Shown: positions 25,871 through 34,885, counted from the first letter of the stretch. The stretch: 41,117 bases of DNA from Clostridia bacterium (GCA_017623975.1 JAGANX010000069.1:1-41117); one strand, 5' to 3'. Translations and numbers: made by a program. The notes: generated by a model not told the origin, from the letters alone.

Positions 25871-25900
25871 AAAAAACTCCGACAGGTGTCGGAGTTTTTT
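25871..25900. terminator. Bidirectional terminator between convergent genes
   Basis: Perfect inverted repeat, 14 bp per arm (25871-25884, 25887-25900), GC core CTCCGACA with A6 and T6 ends; in practice the loop is larger than the 2 nt between arms. Confidence 0.88.
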
Positions 25901-25922
25901 ATGTTTTGGAGGTAATTGGGAG

Positions 25923-26756
25923 TTAATAATAGAATGAGTGGTTGCCTATTTTGGCATAAAGAGGTCTGTTTTTTACTACCCAAGAATTTGGCACAAGACT
26001 TGCGTTAACGAAATATAAAATTTCGTCATTGATAGAGTAGCCCTCTAAGCAAATCTTTGCGGCAATTATGCTTTGGCTGTTTGGTGCTTTATAAATCATA
26101 CCGTTTTGCGTTGGGCTGAACTGTACACCGTTTTTCTTGTCAAAGATAACGCCGTAAATGGTGTTTGGAAAATACGAGTGGTCACGCCTGTTTAAAATTA
26201 CGTTACCAACCGCAATTTTACCCTTTAAGGGCTCACCGCCACTTTCTGCATTAATTATGCGTGAAAGCCAATATACCTCATCCTCACGGTAAAAGCTGTC
26301 GCCACTGACAATACCGCCTGTACCCCTTGTTATACGGAAGGAGTGTGTGGGGCTGTCCCAACGGATTTTAGCGCCAAAGGCTTTTGCCATTAGTAAAACA
26401 GGGGCATACATGGTTCCACTTCGTAAGAAAATTGGACTTTCAGTATATAAGTATCTGCCGTTTGCAACTATGTAGTTTTGTCCGTCCCTTGCTGTTAAGT
26501 ACAGCTTGTTGCTTGAAACGGTTAAGGTTTTTGTACTACTGTTGTAGCTCACCCTTGCGCTTGAATCCATAGACGTAGCAAATTTTCTGATACCTACAAA
26601 GGTTGTTGCGTCCTTAACTATTACTCCGCCCCAAAATGCTTGCTCATTAATATAAACGCCTACGCTTGCCCTTGGCTCTGCGCTTGCAAAAGCTGTCATT
26701 GAAAAGCAAGAAAGCAAAAGCATAAATACTAATGAGAATGATAGTGCTTTTTTCAT
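25923..26756 (-). CDS. Secreted SleB-type cell wall hydrolase with copper-amine-oxidase-like N-domain
   Basis: A 277-residue exported protein. Signal peptide about 1-25 (KK start, hydrophobic core, FASA end). A beta-rich stalk of the copper amine oxidase N-terminal-like type follows (about 30-150), which has no oxidase activity and is often a surface-binding module. The C-terminal SleB/CwlJ Hydrolase_2 domain (about 163-277) has the expected Glu in RIINAESGGEP (about 172) and GKIAVGNVILNRR. SleB proteins are cortex-lytic transglycosylases of germination. A role in spores or in vegetative wall turnover is possible. It lies downstream of the SpoVB-like gene but has its own promoter. Confidence 0.88.
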   Translation of the reverse strand: MKKALSFSLVFMLLLSCFSMTAFASAEPRASVGVYINEQAFWGGVIVKDATTFVGIRKFATSMDSSARVSYNSSTKTLTVSSNKLYLTARDGQNYIVANGRYLYTESPIFLRSGTMYAPVLLMAKAFGAKIRWDSPTHSFRITRGTGGIVSGDSFYREDEVYWLSRIINAESGGEPLKGKIAVGNVILNRRDHSYFPNTIYGVIFDKKNGVQFSPTQNGMIYKAPNSQSIIAAKICLEGYSINDEILYFVNASLVPNSWVVKNRPLYAKIGNHSFYY

Positions 26757-26810
26757 TCAACCATCCTTTCTTATGTTGTTTTTTTGCAATCGCTGTGCAA
26801 TTACACTAAA

Positions 26811-26839
26811 ATTGTAACATCAAGAAAATTCTTTTTCAA
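26811..26839 (-). promoter_or_regulatory. Promoter of the SleB-type hydrolase
   Basis: Minus-strand TTGAAA (26834-26839), 17-nt spacer, TACAAT (26811-26816), 54 nt before the ATG. It looks like a housekeeping promoter, not a forespore one. Confidence 0.68.
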
Positions 26840-26927
26840 GGAACAATATTTTCCAGTGGAAAAGGATGGATAAAAATATAGAAAAAATTGTAAAAAACAG
26901 GAGTAAATGTCGCTAATTTTTCAAAAA

Positions 26928-28580
26928 TTATACTTTTTTTACATTAATTGACAATGCTTTTGCAAATAAAAGATAGCATATAGCACAAAAGAAAATCTCA
27001 ATAAAGCATACCGCCCTTGCGTTAAAAAAACAGGAGAAAAGGCTGTAAATCTTGTCACTGCCAAAAATCAGCCTTGTGCTAACGGTTGCTAAAATAACAG
27101 AAATCAAGGGCTTAAAGGTCCATGTAAAAACAGGGGTTTTGATTTTGGTTATGCTTAATAATTTCATAATGCTTAAAGATGTGTTAAACAGCTCCATTAA
27201 AAATATTACCACAACATAACCGTGAATACCCATGCTTGGCAGCAGTGTAAGTACAAGCAATACGCTAATGAAAGCATCAGCAATATTTACTCTCATAGTA
27301 TAAAGCTGCTCACCTAAGCCCTTTAACATACTGTCAACAGCCGTGTCAAGATACATTAAGGGAATTAAGGGAGATAAGAGTCTTATAAACTCTGCTGCTT
27401 CCTTGCTTTTATAAATGTATTCTCCAAGCTCGTTTGAAAAGCAAACAAAAATACCGGAAACACCAATGGAAAAAAGCAGAGCAAAGAAGAAAACACGGCT
27501 GACAATACGGTTTACTCTTTTTGTGTCCCCTTGCTCCTGTGCGCTTGTAAGCTCCGGAATTAAAAGAGAGGCAAAGGAGCCAAGCACAGCCGAAGGGAAA
27601 AGCAAAACGGGAAAAACCATACCGTGCAATACACCGTATGAGCTAAGCGCTTCAACAGAGCTTGCACCGCTTTTTTTCAACCCCCAAGGGATAGCCAAAT
27701 GCTCAATTGTTAAAAGCGCCGACCTTACGTAAGTGCTGATTGCCACAGGTAAAGCAACGGAAATTATAGAGTTCTCTTTCTTGTGAGAGCTATAATCTTT
27801 TTTTGCGATAAAGCACCCCTTAGAAATGCTTTTTAAATCAAAAAACGTTGAGGAAGTGGCTGTGTTTCCCTCTTTTTCCACAATTTTAAATCTTTTGCTT
27901 TTATGTATTTTTCTGTCAAATAAGTATAGTGCGGCGGAAACAATTACACATACAGCCTCACTAAGTGCGCCCCCCGCTACCACAGCTATACAAGCATATT
28001 CTAAGCCCTTAGGACCAATTAGAACTAATAGGGCAGATACAACGGTTATTTTTGCCCCCTGCTCACATACCTGCACAATAACGCTTTTATAAACTCTGCG
28101 CACAGCATTGAAATATCCGTTCAGCGCACTTGACAGGGAAATAGGGGTCAGGGTAAAGGCAAGTATTTTAAGTGAAGGAACAGTTCTTTTGTCCCCCAGC
28201 GCATAAGCGCCAATAATACCTGCTCCGCTGTACAAAAGCAGGCTCGACAAAAGAGAGAAGAAAAGACAGTAGAAAAGTGCATTTCTCATAATTTTATGCA
28301 CACGTCTGTCGGCTTTTTTGTCAAAATACTCTTCGTTTCCATAGGGCAAAGCTCCTGAAACCAGCCTTACAACAGCTAAATTGATTCCCGAGGTTGCCAA
28401 GGTTATGGCAAAGCCGTAAACCGTTTGGGTAAGGTTTAAAAGCCCCATTCCCTCAGCGCCCACCTTTGAGGTTACAAATACGTTAAAGCTAACCGCAACA
28501 CCACGCATTAAAATGGCAACGGCAGACAAAAGTAAGCCGTTAAATAAATATTTTTGTAATCTGTTTATTTCTATCACCAC
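26928..28580 (-). CDS. SpoVB-like polysaccharide/lipid flippase (MOP superfamily)
   Basis: A 550-residue protein with about 14 predicted membrane helices and the layout of the SpoVB/MurJ/Wzx branch of the MOP exporters: an N-terminal amphipathic start followed by SKVGAEGMGLLNLTQ and a long basic loop near 230-265. SpoVB is a lipid II-type flippase needed for spore cortex synthesis in Bacillus; the same branch also includes general polysaccharide flippases, so the specific role is open. The start appears to be GTG at 28580; no ATG fits and no clear ribosome binding site is seen. Confidence 0.82.
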   Translation of the reverse strand: MVIEINRLQKYLFNGLLLSAVAILMRGVAVSFNVFVTSKVGAEGMGLLNLTQTVYGFAITLATSGINLAVVRLVSGALPYGNEEYFDKKADRRVHKIMRNALFYCLFFSLLSSLLLYSGAGIIGAYALGDKRTVPSLKILAFTLTPISLSSALNGYFNAVRRVYKSVIVQVCEQGAKITVVSALLVLIGPKGLEYACIAVVAGGALSEAVCVIVSAALYLFDRKIHKSKRFKIVEKEGNTATSSTFFDLKSISKGCFIAKKDYSSHKKENSIISVALPVAISTYVRSALLTIEHLAIPWGLKKSGASSVEALSSYGVLHGMVFPVLLFPSAVLGSFASLLIPELTSAQEQGDTKRVNRIVSRVFFFALLFSIGVSGIFVCFSNELGEYIYKSKEAAEFIRLLSPLIPLMYLDTAVDSMLKGLGEQLYTMRVNIADAFISVLLVLTLLPSMGIHGYVVVIFLMELFNTSLSIMKLLSITKIKTPVFTWTFKPLISVILATVSTRLIFGSDKIYSLFSCFFNARAVCFIEIFFCAICYLLFAKALSINVKKV

Positions 28581-28611
28581 ACAATCATTAAATTATATGT
28601 TGATAAACAAA

Positions 28612-28651
28612 AAAATAACCTCTTGCTAAGTGAAAAGCAAAAGGTTATTTT
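28612..28651. terminator. Terminator of the GH38 mannosidase gene
   Basis: A 16-bp stem (28612-28627 with 28636-28651, one mismatch) ends on the minus strand in TTATTTTTTT. It separates the mannosidase from the flippase downstream. Confidence 0.85.
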
Positions 28652-28655
28652 GATT

Positions 28656-31600
28656 TTATTTTACAATTAAAGTAACGATTTCAAAGGGTTTAACCTCAAT
28701 GGAAACCTTGTTATTTTTAACCGTCAGCTTTTTGAGCTTCTTTTCGCTAAGGTTACCGATATAAGCCTCGGAAATATCAAAGCCGAAGGAAACGGTGGCA
28801 TGTGCACGCATATTCTTGCAATCGTAAAGACGTACAACAGTTTCGTCCCCATACTCAGCCTCTTTTATAGCTTCAATAATTACGTTGTCACAGTCAACGC
28901 TGACTAATGAATATTCACTATCCAGCTTTCCCTTACCCTCTGTTTTATAAGCGGTCATTGGCAGGTTAAGGTCATATGCGTATTTAACAGTGTCAGCTAA
29001 TGCTAAGCTACCCTTATGCGGCAAGAGAGAATATGTTAATATATGCTCACCCTGGTCATTGTAGTTGCCCATATTATCGGGATTCCAAGCGGATGATAAA
29101 ATAGTTAGGCGCATATCTCCGTTGTGAATATCGTGACCGTACTTGCAATCGTTTAATAAGCTAACACCGAAGTTGCCCTCGGAAATATCAGCATACTTGT
29201 GTGCACAAACCTCAAATTTCGCTTGGTCCCAAGAGGTGTTAAAGTGCGTTGGACGTTCAATTGTACCGAACTGAATTTCGTAGCTTGCCTTGTCCGCATT
29301 AACATCAACAGGGAAGGATACCTTTAAAATTTGTCTTTGCTGTGCCCAATTTACCCTTGTTTCAAAGTCGATTTTTGGCATATCCTCATAGAACCATACA
29401 ATTTGTTCAATTTCACTTTCCATATGCTTCTTTTTGTAGTGGATACCTGTTCTTGCACCGTCAACAACCGTATAAACGTCGTAAGCGCCTAAAATGTCAT
29501 ATTCCTTATCGTTGGCGCTTCTTTGGTATTCCCAAGCATCATACTGTGTTGGGTAATTTTCAAGGACGAAAAGCCTGTTGGCATGCATTCCCTTCTTTAA
29601 TACTTCACGGTGGTTTTTCTTATCATACAAGGAAACAAGGTTATAGTCCTTGTCGAATTTTGCGGTGTAGTATTTTGTGTAAACCGTTCTTCCCTTCACT
29701 TCAATTGTGTTTCTTGCTTCAATGTTATCAATTACACAGTAGCCCTTTGAAGGAACGTTTTTAACAAAGACACTCTTGCCGTCAATTTTAACAACGCTTG
29801 AATTCTTAAAGGAATGTGGGTTAAATACAACGTAGCCCTTTTTGTTTACGTTTTCCGCTACGTATTCAAATGCCTGTGTTCTGTATTTCGCCAACAATTC
29901 TTTAAGTTCCTTGTAGTCCTTGTCACATCTTTCGTAAACCTCAGGGATAGAGGAGCCGGGGATAATATCGTGGAACTGGTTTGTCAAAATAGTTTCCCAA
30001 GCCTCGTGTAATTCCTTTTTAGGGAATTTTGCGACACGCATTTTATCCATCATAACAGAAAGAGCTTCCGTGTCGAGAATTAAAAATTCACACTGGCGGT
30101 TGTTCCTTTTGTTTTTGGCAATAGAGGTGTATGTACCTCTGTGAAATTCAAGATAAAGCTCGCCTCTCCAAGCAGGTAAAAGTTCGGGCTTTTTGTCGAT
30201 GTTTTTCTTCAAATTTTTGAAAAAGCTTGATGCAGTGTCGATTTTTGCCTGTGCAAGCCCCGGTACACCCTTGCTTGCTCGTCTGATTTTTTCAATCATA
30301 TCATCGGTAGGACCGCCGCCACCGTCACCGTAGCCAAAGGTAACGATTGCTTCGTTAGAAAGTCCCTTTTGCTGGTATCTGTTCCAAGCACCGTCAATTA
30401 CACAAAGGTTTGTGTCGGGACAGTAGGAGCTAAATCTTTCGGGTACACGGCCCTTTTTTTCATCCTGTGCGGTTAAAAAGTGGGTGTTAATTCCCGTTCC
30501 GTCAAGACCCTGCCAATTAAATGTATCGTATGGCATTGTATTCGTGTCGTTCCAGCCGATTTTTGATGTAACGAACCAATCAACCTCACTCTTTCTCAAA
30601 ATCTGAGGTAAAGCTGCCGCATAACCGAATACGTCAGGCAACCAAAGAATTTTAGACTCAATTCCAAATTCGTCACGGAAGAAGTTTTTGCCGTACTGTA
30701 CCTGTCTTACAAGGCTCTCACCGGAGGAAAGGTTGCAGTCAGCCTCAACCCACATAGCGCCCTCAACCTCCCATCTGCCTGCCTTTATCATTTCTTTGAT
30801 TTCAGCATAAAGCTTTGGTGCTTCCTCCTTTACCATTTTGTATAGCACCGCCTGGGAAGACATAAACTTATATTCAGGATATCTTTTCATTAATTCGATA
30901 ACCGTAGCAAAGGAGCGCTGTGCCTTTTCCCTTGTTTGCTCAATGGTCCAAAGCCAAGCAATATCAATATGGGTGTGTCCTATGCAAATAGACTTAATAT
31001 CTTGACTCTTGCAAAACTCGCCGTAAAAGTCCTTTTGCAGCAGCTTGTCGGCTTCAATAACGGAGTCGTAAAATTCCTGCGAGGGTAAGGCTAACATATT
31101 GAGCTTGTTCACCGCACGTTCAAGAATTGTGGCGATATTTTGATATTCGTAGCTGTTTTCATCAAGGAAGGAAAGCGCGCCAAAGGGGACGTTGATGTCA
31201 TAGTAGAGCTTTTTAACGTCAAGATTTTCAACAATGATGTTTGCATTCAAGCGAAGGTGCTGTCTTTGCGCCTCCATACCGGAGTATGCGTAAAGCATAA
31301 TCTCATACTTGTCTTGCCCCGAAAGGATAAGGTATGTATGGTTTGTGTCAAGCCCTTGCCTGATTTTTCCGTCAACGTAGGCGATAAATTGTGGGTTTGT
31401 TGCATCCCAGCCTGTAATTTGCGTGGAAATTTCCAGCTTAAATTCCTTACCGTTTAGGTGTGATGCATCTACTGTAAATGCGAACCAAACGTGCATATCA
31501 CGGTCAAAGCCCCATGTGTCATTCTCGCCAAAGGGAAGAAAATCCTCTGTGCTTGGTAAGACACTGCCTACCTTATATCCGCAAGGCATATATTTAATAC

Positions 31601-31691
31601 CGGTAACAGGTGTTTTCGACACAGGAATTTGATACCAAAGCTTGTCAAGGACGACACCTAAATTTTTGATGGTTTCGTTTAAAGGCTTCAT
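28656..31691 (-). CDS. Alpha-mannosidase, glycoside hydrolase family 38
   Basis: A 1011-residue retaining alpha-mannosidase without signal peptide, likely cytoplasmic. The GH38 catalytic domain shows ICIGHTHIDIAWLW (zinc-binding His and Asp, about 270-283), then the nucleophile region WLPDVFGYAAALPQ (about 388-401). The middle and C-terminal beta domains are complete. Size fits bacterial and type II GH38 enzymes that trim alpha-1,2/1,3/1,6-mannose from N-glycan pieces. The start at 31691 has AAAGGAG and opens MKPLNETIKNLG; the longer frame to 31796 runs through its promoter. Monocistronic. Confidence 0.92.
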   Translation of the reverse strand: MKPLNETIKNLGVVLDKLWYQIPVSKTPVTGIKYMPCGYKVGSVLPSTEDFLPFGENDTWGFDRDMHVWFAFTVDASHLNGKEFKLEISTQITGWDATNPQFIAYVDGKIRQGLDTNHTYLILSGQDKYEIMLYAYSGMEAQRQHLRLNANIIVENLDVKKLYYDINVPFGALSFLDENSYEYQNIATILERAVNKLNMLALPSQEFYDSVIEADKLLQKDFYGEFCKSQDIKSICIGHTHIDIAWLWTIEQTREKAQRSFATVIELMKRYPEYKFMSSQAVLYKMVKEEAPKLYAEIKEMIKAGRWEVEGAMWVEADCNLSSGESLVRQVQYGKNFFRDEFGIESKILWLPDVFGYAAALPQILRKSEVDWFVTSKIGWNDTNTMPYDTFNWQGLDGTGINTHFLTAQDEKKGRVPERFSSYCPDTNLCVIDGAWNRYQQKGLSNEAIVTFGYGDGGGGPTDDMIEKIRRASKGVPGLAQAKIDTASSFFKNLKKNIDKKPELLPAWRGELYLEFHRGTYTSIAKNKRNNRQCEFLILDTEALSVMMDKMRVAKFPKKELHEAWETILTNQFHDIIPGSSIPEVYERCDKDYKELKELLAKYRTQAFEYVAENVNKKGYVVFNPHSFKNSSVVKIDGKSVFVKNVPSKGYCVIDNIEARNTIEVKGRTVYTKYYTAKFDKDYNLVSLYDKKNHREVLKKGMHANRLFVLENYPTQYDAWEYQRSANDKEYDILGAYDVYTVVDGARTGIHYKKKHMESEIEQIVWFYEDMPKIDFETRVNWAQQRQILKVSFPVDVNADKASYEIQFGTIERPTHFNTSWDQAKFEVCAHKYADISEGNFGVSLLNDCKYGHDIHNGDMRLTILSSAWNPDNMGNYNDQGEHILTYSLLPHKGSLALADTVKYAYDLNLPMTAYKTEGKGKLDSEYSLVSVDCDNVIIEAIKEAEYGDETVVRLYDCKNMRAHATVSFGFDISEAYIGNLSEKKLKKLTVKNNKVSIEVKPFEIVTLIVK

Positions 31692-31722
31692 AAAAATCTC
31701 CTTTGAAAATTGTATTATAAAA

Positions 31723-31751
31723 ATTTTACCACAAAAGGTGAAAAAAAGCAA
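31723..31751 (-). promoter_or_regulatory. Promoter of the GH38 mannosidase
   Basis: Minus-strand TTGCTT (31746-31751), 17-nt spacer, TAAAAT (31723-31728), 31 nt before the ATG. Confidence 0.68.
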
Positions 31752-31759
31752 TAAAGTAT

Positions 31760-31788
31760 TTGCATTTTTTATCCTATTATGATAAACT
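31760..31788 (+). promoter_or_regulatory. Promoter of tcdA and the Xaa-Pro peptidase
   Basis: TTGCAT (31760-31765), 17-nt spacer, TAAACT (31783-31788), back to back with the mannosidase promoter only 8 nt away. Confidence 0.6.
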
Positions 31789-31817
31789 GTAACCAAAGAA
31801 ATTGAGGGAGGGCTTAT

Positions 31818-32522
31818 ATGGAGGAGCTTTCACGCACAGAAATGCTTTTAGGTAAGGAAGCGGTTGAACTTTTAAAGACTAAGCGTGTAATCGTTTTTGG
31901 CGTTGGCGGTGTCGGCGGATACACCTGTGAGGCACTTGCAAGGTCAGGTGTTGGACAAATTGACTTAGTGGATAATGATACAGTGTCCCTATCCAATATC
32001 AACAGGCAGATAATTGACCTACATTCTACCGTGGGAAGATATAAGGTGGATGTTATGAAGGAACGCATTTTTGACATAAATCCCGAGATTAAAGTCAATT
32101 CTATCAATATGTTTTTCGTTCCTGAAAATTCAGGTGCGTTTGACCTTTCTAAATACGATTATGTCATTGATGCGATAGATACGGTAAGCGGTAAAATAGA
32201 GCTGGCTGTCCTTTCCCAAAGGGCTGGTGTACCTATAATTTCCTCAATGGGCGCAGGAAATAAGTTAGATCCCTGTGCATTTAAGGTCAGTGATATTTAT
32301 AAAACATCTGTTTGCCCACTTGCCCGTGTTATGAGGACGGAGCTGAAAAAACGGGGAATTAAGAAATTAAAGGTTGTTTATTCCGAGGAAAAGCCTATTT
32401 CCCGGGAAATAGACGAAAAGGAAAGGGGTAAGCGCACCCCTGCTTCAATTGCCTTCGTGCCGTCTGTTGTGGGGCTTATTGTGGCTTCGGAAGTGATAAA
32501 GGATTTAATAAGTAATGATTGA
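31818..32522 (+). CDS. tcdA: tRNA threonylcarbamoyladenosine dehydratase
   Basis: A 234-residue ThiF/MoeB/E1-like protein. TcdA uses ATP to dehydrate t6A37 of tRNA to the cyclic form ct6A. The nucleotide motif VFGVGGVGG (about 32-40), DLVDNDTVSLSNINRQI and the conserved late CPLARVMR are typical of TcdA/CsdL, and the opening SRTEMLLGKEAVELL is the usual one. GGAGGG precedes the ATG. The TGA is followed 11 nt later by the start of the peptidase gene. Confidence 0.9.
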   Translation: MEELSRTEMLLGKEAVELLKTKRVIVFGVGGVGGYTCEALARSGVGQIDLVDNDTVSLSNINRQIIDLHSTVGRYKVDVMKERIFDINPEIKVNSINMFFVPENSGAFDLSKYDYVIDAIDTVSGKIELAVLSQRAGVPIISSMGAGNKLDPCAFKVSDIYKTSVCPLARVMRTELKKRGIKKLKVVYSEEKPISREIDEKERGKRTPASIAFVPSVVGLIVASEVIKDLISND

Positions 32523-32533
32523 GGTATAGAGCT

Positions 32534-33592
32534 ATGCAAGAAAGAATAAATAAGCTAAGAGGAACATTTGACAGCCTTGGGGTTGACGGAGTTTATTTGA
32601 CTTCGAGAACGAGCCATAGATATTTTACAAAATTCGACAATGAGGATGGTTATTTGCTAATTACCCAAAAAAACGCCTACGCATTTGAGGATTTTCGCTA
32701 TATCGAGGTTGCAAATGAGCTTTTGTCCGATACTTTTACAGTAATAGAACCAAAGAAAACGGGCACGCTTGAAGATATTGTAAAGGCAGAGGGTATTACA
32801 TCCATAGGCTTTGAAGATCAAGAGGTAAGTGTTAGCGAGTACGAAAGCTTAAAGAGCCGCGTTCCAAATGCGTGGAAGCCAATCGGCAACACTGTGGTTA
32901 CTATGCGTGAGGTGAAGGACGAGTGGGAAATTGAGCAAATCAGCAAGGCGCAAGAGATAACAGACAAAGCATTTAGTCATATCTTGAATATAATTTCAAC
33001 CGATATAACTGAAAACGATGTAGCGGCAGAGCTTGAATATTTTATGCGCAGAAACGGTGCAGAGGATAAAAGCTTTGAGACAATTGCAATAAACGGTAAA
33101 AAAACATCCTTGCCACACGGTGTACCCGGTAATGCCAAATTAACAAAGGGATTTTTGACAATGGATTTCGGTGCGACAGTAAACGGATATCATTCCGATA
33201 TGACAAGAACCGTATGCATCGGCAAGGCAGATGAGGAAATGAAAAAGCTGTATAACACAGTGCTGGCAGCCCAGCTCTCCGCCCTTGAATATTTAAGCGG
33301 CGGCGGAGTAAACTCCCGTGAAGCGGATAAGGTGGCAAGGGATATAATTTATAAGGAATACGAAGGATATTTCGGTCATTCCCTGGGGCACAGTGTTGGT
33401 CTTGTAATACACGAGCGTCCTGCTCTTTCTCCGTCAAACGAAAATATATTAGTTCCGGGCAATGTGGTAACGGTAGAGCCGGGCATTTACATTCCGGGAA
33501 AATACGGTACAAGAATTGAAGATTTAGTTGTAATTCGCAAAAACGGTATAACAAATTTAACAAAATCAGCGAAAAACTTAATAGAAATTTAA
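32534..33592 (+). CDS. Xaa-Pro aminopeptidase (M24B metallopeptidase)
   Basis: A 352-residue dimetal aminopeptidase that removes an N-terminal residue before Pro. N-terminal creatinase-like domain (about 1-125) and pita-bread catalytic domain (about 130-352). Metal ligands are visible: Asp of MDFGATVNGYHSDMTRT (two Asp), His of GHSLGHSVGL, Glu of VTVEPGIYI and Glu of TRIEDLV. The ATG at 32534 with upstream TGAGG fits the domain start; a longer frame begins with TTG inside tcdA. A yqhT-like peptidase next to efp is a classic Firmicutes pairing. Confidence 0.92.
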   Translation: MQERINKLRGTFDSLGVDGVYLTSRTSHRYFTKFDNEDGYLLITQKNAYAFEDFRYIEVANELLSDTFTVIEPKKTGTLEDIVKAEGITSIGFEDQEVSVSEYESLKSRVPNAWKPIGNTVVTMREVKDEWEIEQISKAQEITDKAFSHILNIISTDITENDVAAELEYFMRRNGAEDKSFETIAINGKKTSLPHGVPGNAKLTKGFLTMDFGATVNGYHSDMTRTVCIGKADEEMKKLYNTVLAAQLSALEYLSGGGVNSREADKVARDIIYKEYEGYFGHSLGHSVGLVIHERPALSPSNENILVPGNVVTVEPGIYIPGKYGTRIEDLVVIRKNGITNLTKSAKNLIEI

Positions 33593-33621
33593 GAAAAATC
33601 AAAAAATATTGAAAATACCTA

Positions 33622-33650
33622 TTGCAATATTGGCAACTTTATAGTAAAAT
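33622..33650 (+). promoter_or_regulatory. Promoter of efp
   Basis: TTGCAA (33622-33627), 17-nt spacer, TAAAAT (33645-33650), leaving a leader of about 83 nt. Confidence 0.68.
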
Positions 33651-33739
33651 GTTTGTGTGAATTATGCCTATTGGGCAAGGAACATTTTGTGGCGGAATTG
33701 TTCTTTAAATAAATTAACGCCAAGAAAAGGGAATTTTAA

Positions 33740-34303
33740 ATGATTACAGCAGGCGATTTTAGAAATGGTGTTACCTTTGAAATGGAAGGTAAGGTATATC
33801 AGGTTATTGAGTTCCAGCACGTTAAACCGGGTAAGGGCGCAGCTTTTGTAAGAACAAAGTATAGAGACGTTGTTTCCGGCGCTACACGTGAGGCATCCTT
33901 TAACCCAACAGCAAAGTTTGAAACTGTACAGGTTGAGCGTAGAGAGCTTCAATACCTCTATAATGACGGTGAGCTTTACTACTTTATGGATATGGAATCC
34001 TATGAGCAGATTCCTGTTGACTCAAAGAAGCTTGGTGACAACTTTAAGTTCGTTAAGGAAAATGAAATGTGCAAGCTTTCCTCTATCAAGGGTGAGGTTT
34101 TCGCAGTTGAGCCACCAACATTTGTTGACCTTGTTATTACAGAGACAGAGCCTGGTGTTAGAGGCGATACAGCTACTAACGTTACAAAGGCTGCTACTCT
34201 TGAAACAGGCGCAGTGGTAAGAGTTCCGATCTTCATTAACGAGGGTGACCTTATCAGAATTGATACAAGAGTTGGCGAATACCTTGAAAGAGTAAACAAA
34301 TAA
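33740..34303 (+). CDS. efp: Translation elongation factor P
   Basis: A 187-residue protein with three beta-barrel domains that relieves ribosome stalling at polyproline. The modification loop [12 protein letters not shown] lies at about 30-41 and contains the Lys modified with 5-aminopentanol in Bacillus; no EpmA or Arg-rhamnosylation partner is expected for this loop type. C-terminal [16 protein letters not shown] is conserved. Complete and of normal length. Codon use is visibly more restricted than in neighbours, as in highly expressed genes. Confidence 0.97.
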   Translation: MITAGDFRNGVTFEMEGKVYQVIEFQHVKPGKGAAFVRTKYRDVVSGATREASFNPTAKFETVQVERRELQYLYNDGELYYFMDMESYEQIPVDSKKLGDNFKFVKENEMCKLSSIKGEVFAVEPPTFVDLVITETEPGVRGDTATNVTKAATLETGAVVRVPIFINEGDLIRIDTRVGEYLERVNK

Positions 34304-34316
34304 TTTTGAAATTTTT

Positions 34317-34338
34317 CGGGGTCGGCTTTTCGACCCCG
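34317..34338 (+). terminator. Terminator-like hairpin after efp
   Basis: Perfect 8-bp stem CGGGGTCG/CGACCCCG, loop GCTTTT. The T tract after it is weak, so read-through into the next gene is likely. Confidence 0.6.
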
Positions 34339-34376
34339 TAAATTTAATAAACTAAGAAAAAAAGGAGTATTTTAAA

Positions 34377-34820
34377 ATGGAAATGGATATTCTTGAAAAA
34401 TGTGCTTATATTAAGGGCTTGGCAGAGGGCCTCGGTATTGATTCAACTAAGCCTGAGGGTAAGGTAATCAATGCTATTATTGATTTGCTTTCTGATATTA
34501 CAACTACAATTGCAGATATGGATGACGAGGTTGCAACTCTTGGCGATTATATTGAAGAAATCGACCATGACCTTGGCGAGGTAGAGGAATACCTTTATGA
34601 TGAAGAGTGTGATTGTGATGACGATTGTGATTGCTGCTGTGACGATGATGATTGTGACTGCTGCTGCGACGATGACGATTGCTGTGATGATGACTGTGAT
34701 GAGTGTGATTATATGGAAGCAATGTGCCCACACTGTGGTGAAAACATCTGCTTTGATAGCGAAATCGAGCCGGAGGATCTTATCTGTCCTGCTTGCGGAA
34801 AGAGCTTTTCCGATAAATAA
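34377..34820 (+). CDS. CD1247-like acidic protein with Cys/Asp repeats and C-terminal zinc ribbon
   Basis: A 147-residue acidic protein. Residues 1-70 form a helical domain (EKCAYIKGLAEGLGID opening) like the clostridial family named after C. difficile CD1247. Residues about 78-112 are almost only Cys and Asp and include two copies of a nine-residue unit CDCCCDDDD (84-92, 93-101). A double CxxC ribbon (CPHCG, CPACG) ends the protein. Metal binding is likely. AAAGGAG at 34361-34367 sets the start. It lies after efp with only a weak terminator between and ends at a good terminator. Confidence 0.85.
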   Translation: MEMDILEKCAYIKGLAEGLGIDSTKPEGKVINAIIDLLSDITTTIADMDDEVATLGDYIEEIDHDLGEVEEYLYDEECDCDDDCDCCCDDDDCDCCCDDDDCCDDDCDECDYMEAMCPHCGENICFDSEIEPEDLICPACGKSFSDK

Positions 34821-34832
34821 TTAAGCCCAAAT

Positions 34833-34866
34833 GAGCCTGTGGAAAATTCACAGGCTCTATTTTTGT
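34833..34866 (+). terminator. Terminator of the Cys/Asp-rich gene
   Basis: Stem GAGCCTGTG/CACAGGCTC (34833-34841, 34849-34857), 7-nt loop, then TATTTTTGT. Confidence 0.85.
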
Positions 34867-34885
34867 ATATTATTATAAAAAAGTA

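Noticed and set aside
31692..31796. N-terminal extension of the GH38 mannosidase
   Set aside because: It overlaps the gene's own promoter; the ATG at 31691 has AAAGGAG upstream.
34626..34679. Short tandem repeat as a possible CRISPR-like array
   Set aside because: The units are in-frame codon repeats of Cys and Asp without spacers.
34443..34733. Long minus-strand frames, one very rich in His, opposite the Cys/Asp repeats
   Set aside because: They are mirror products of the TGY/GAY repeat of the plus-strand gene, without ribosome binding sites.
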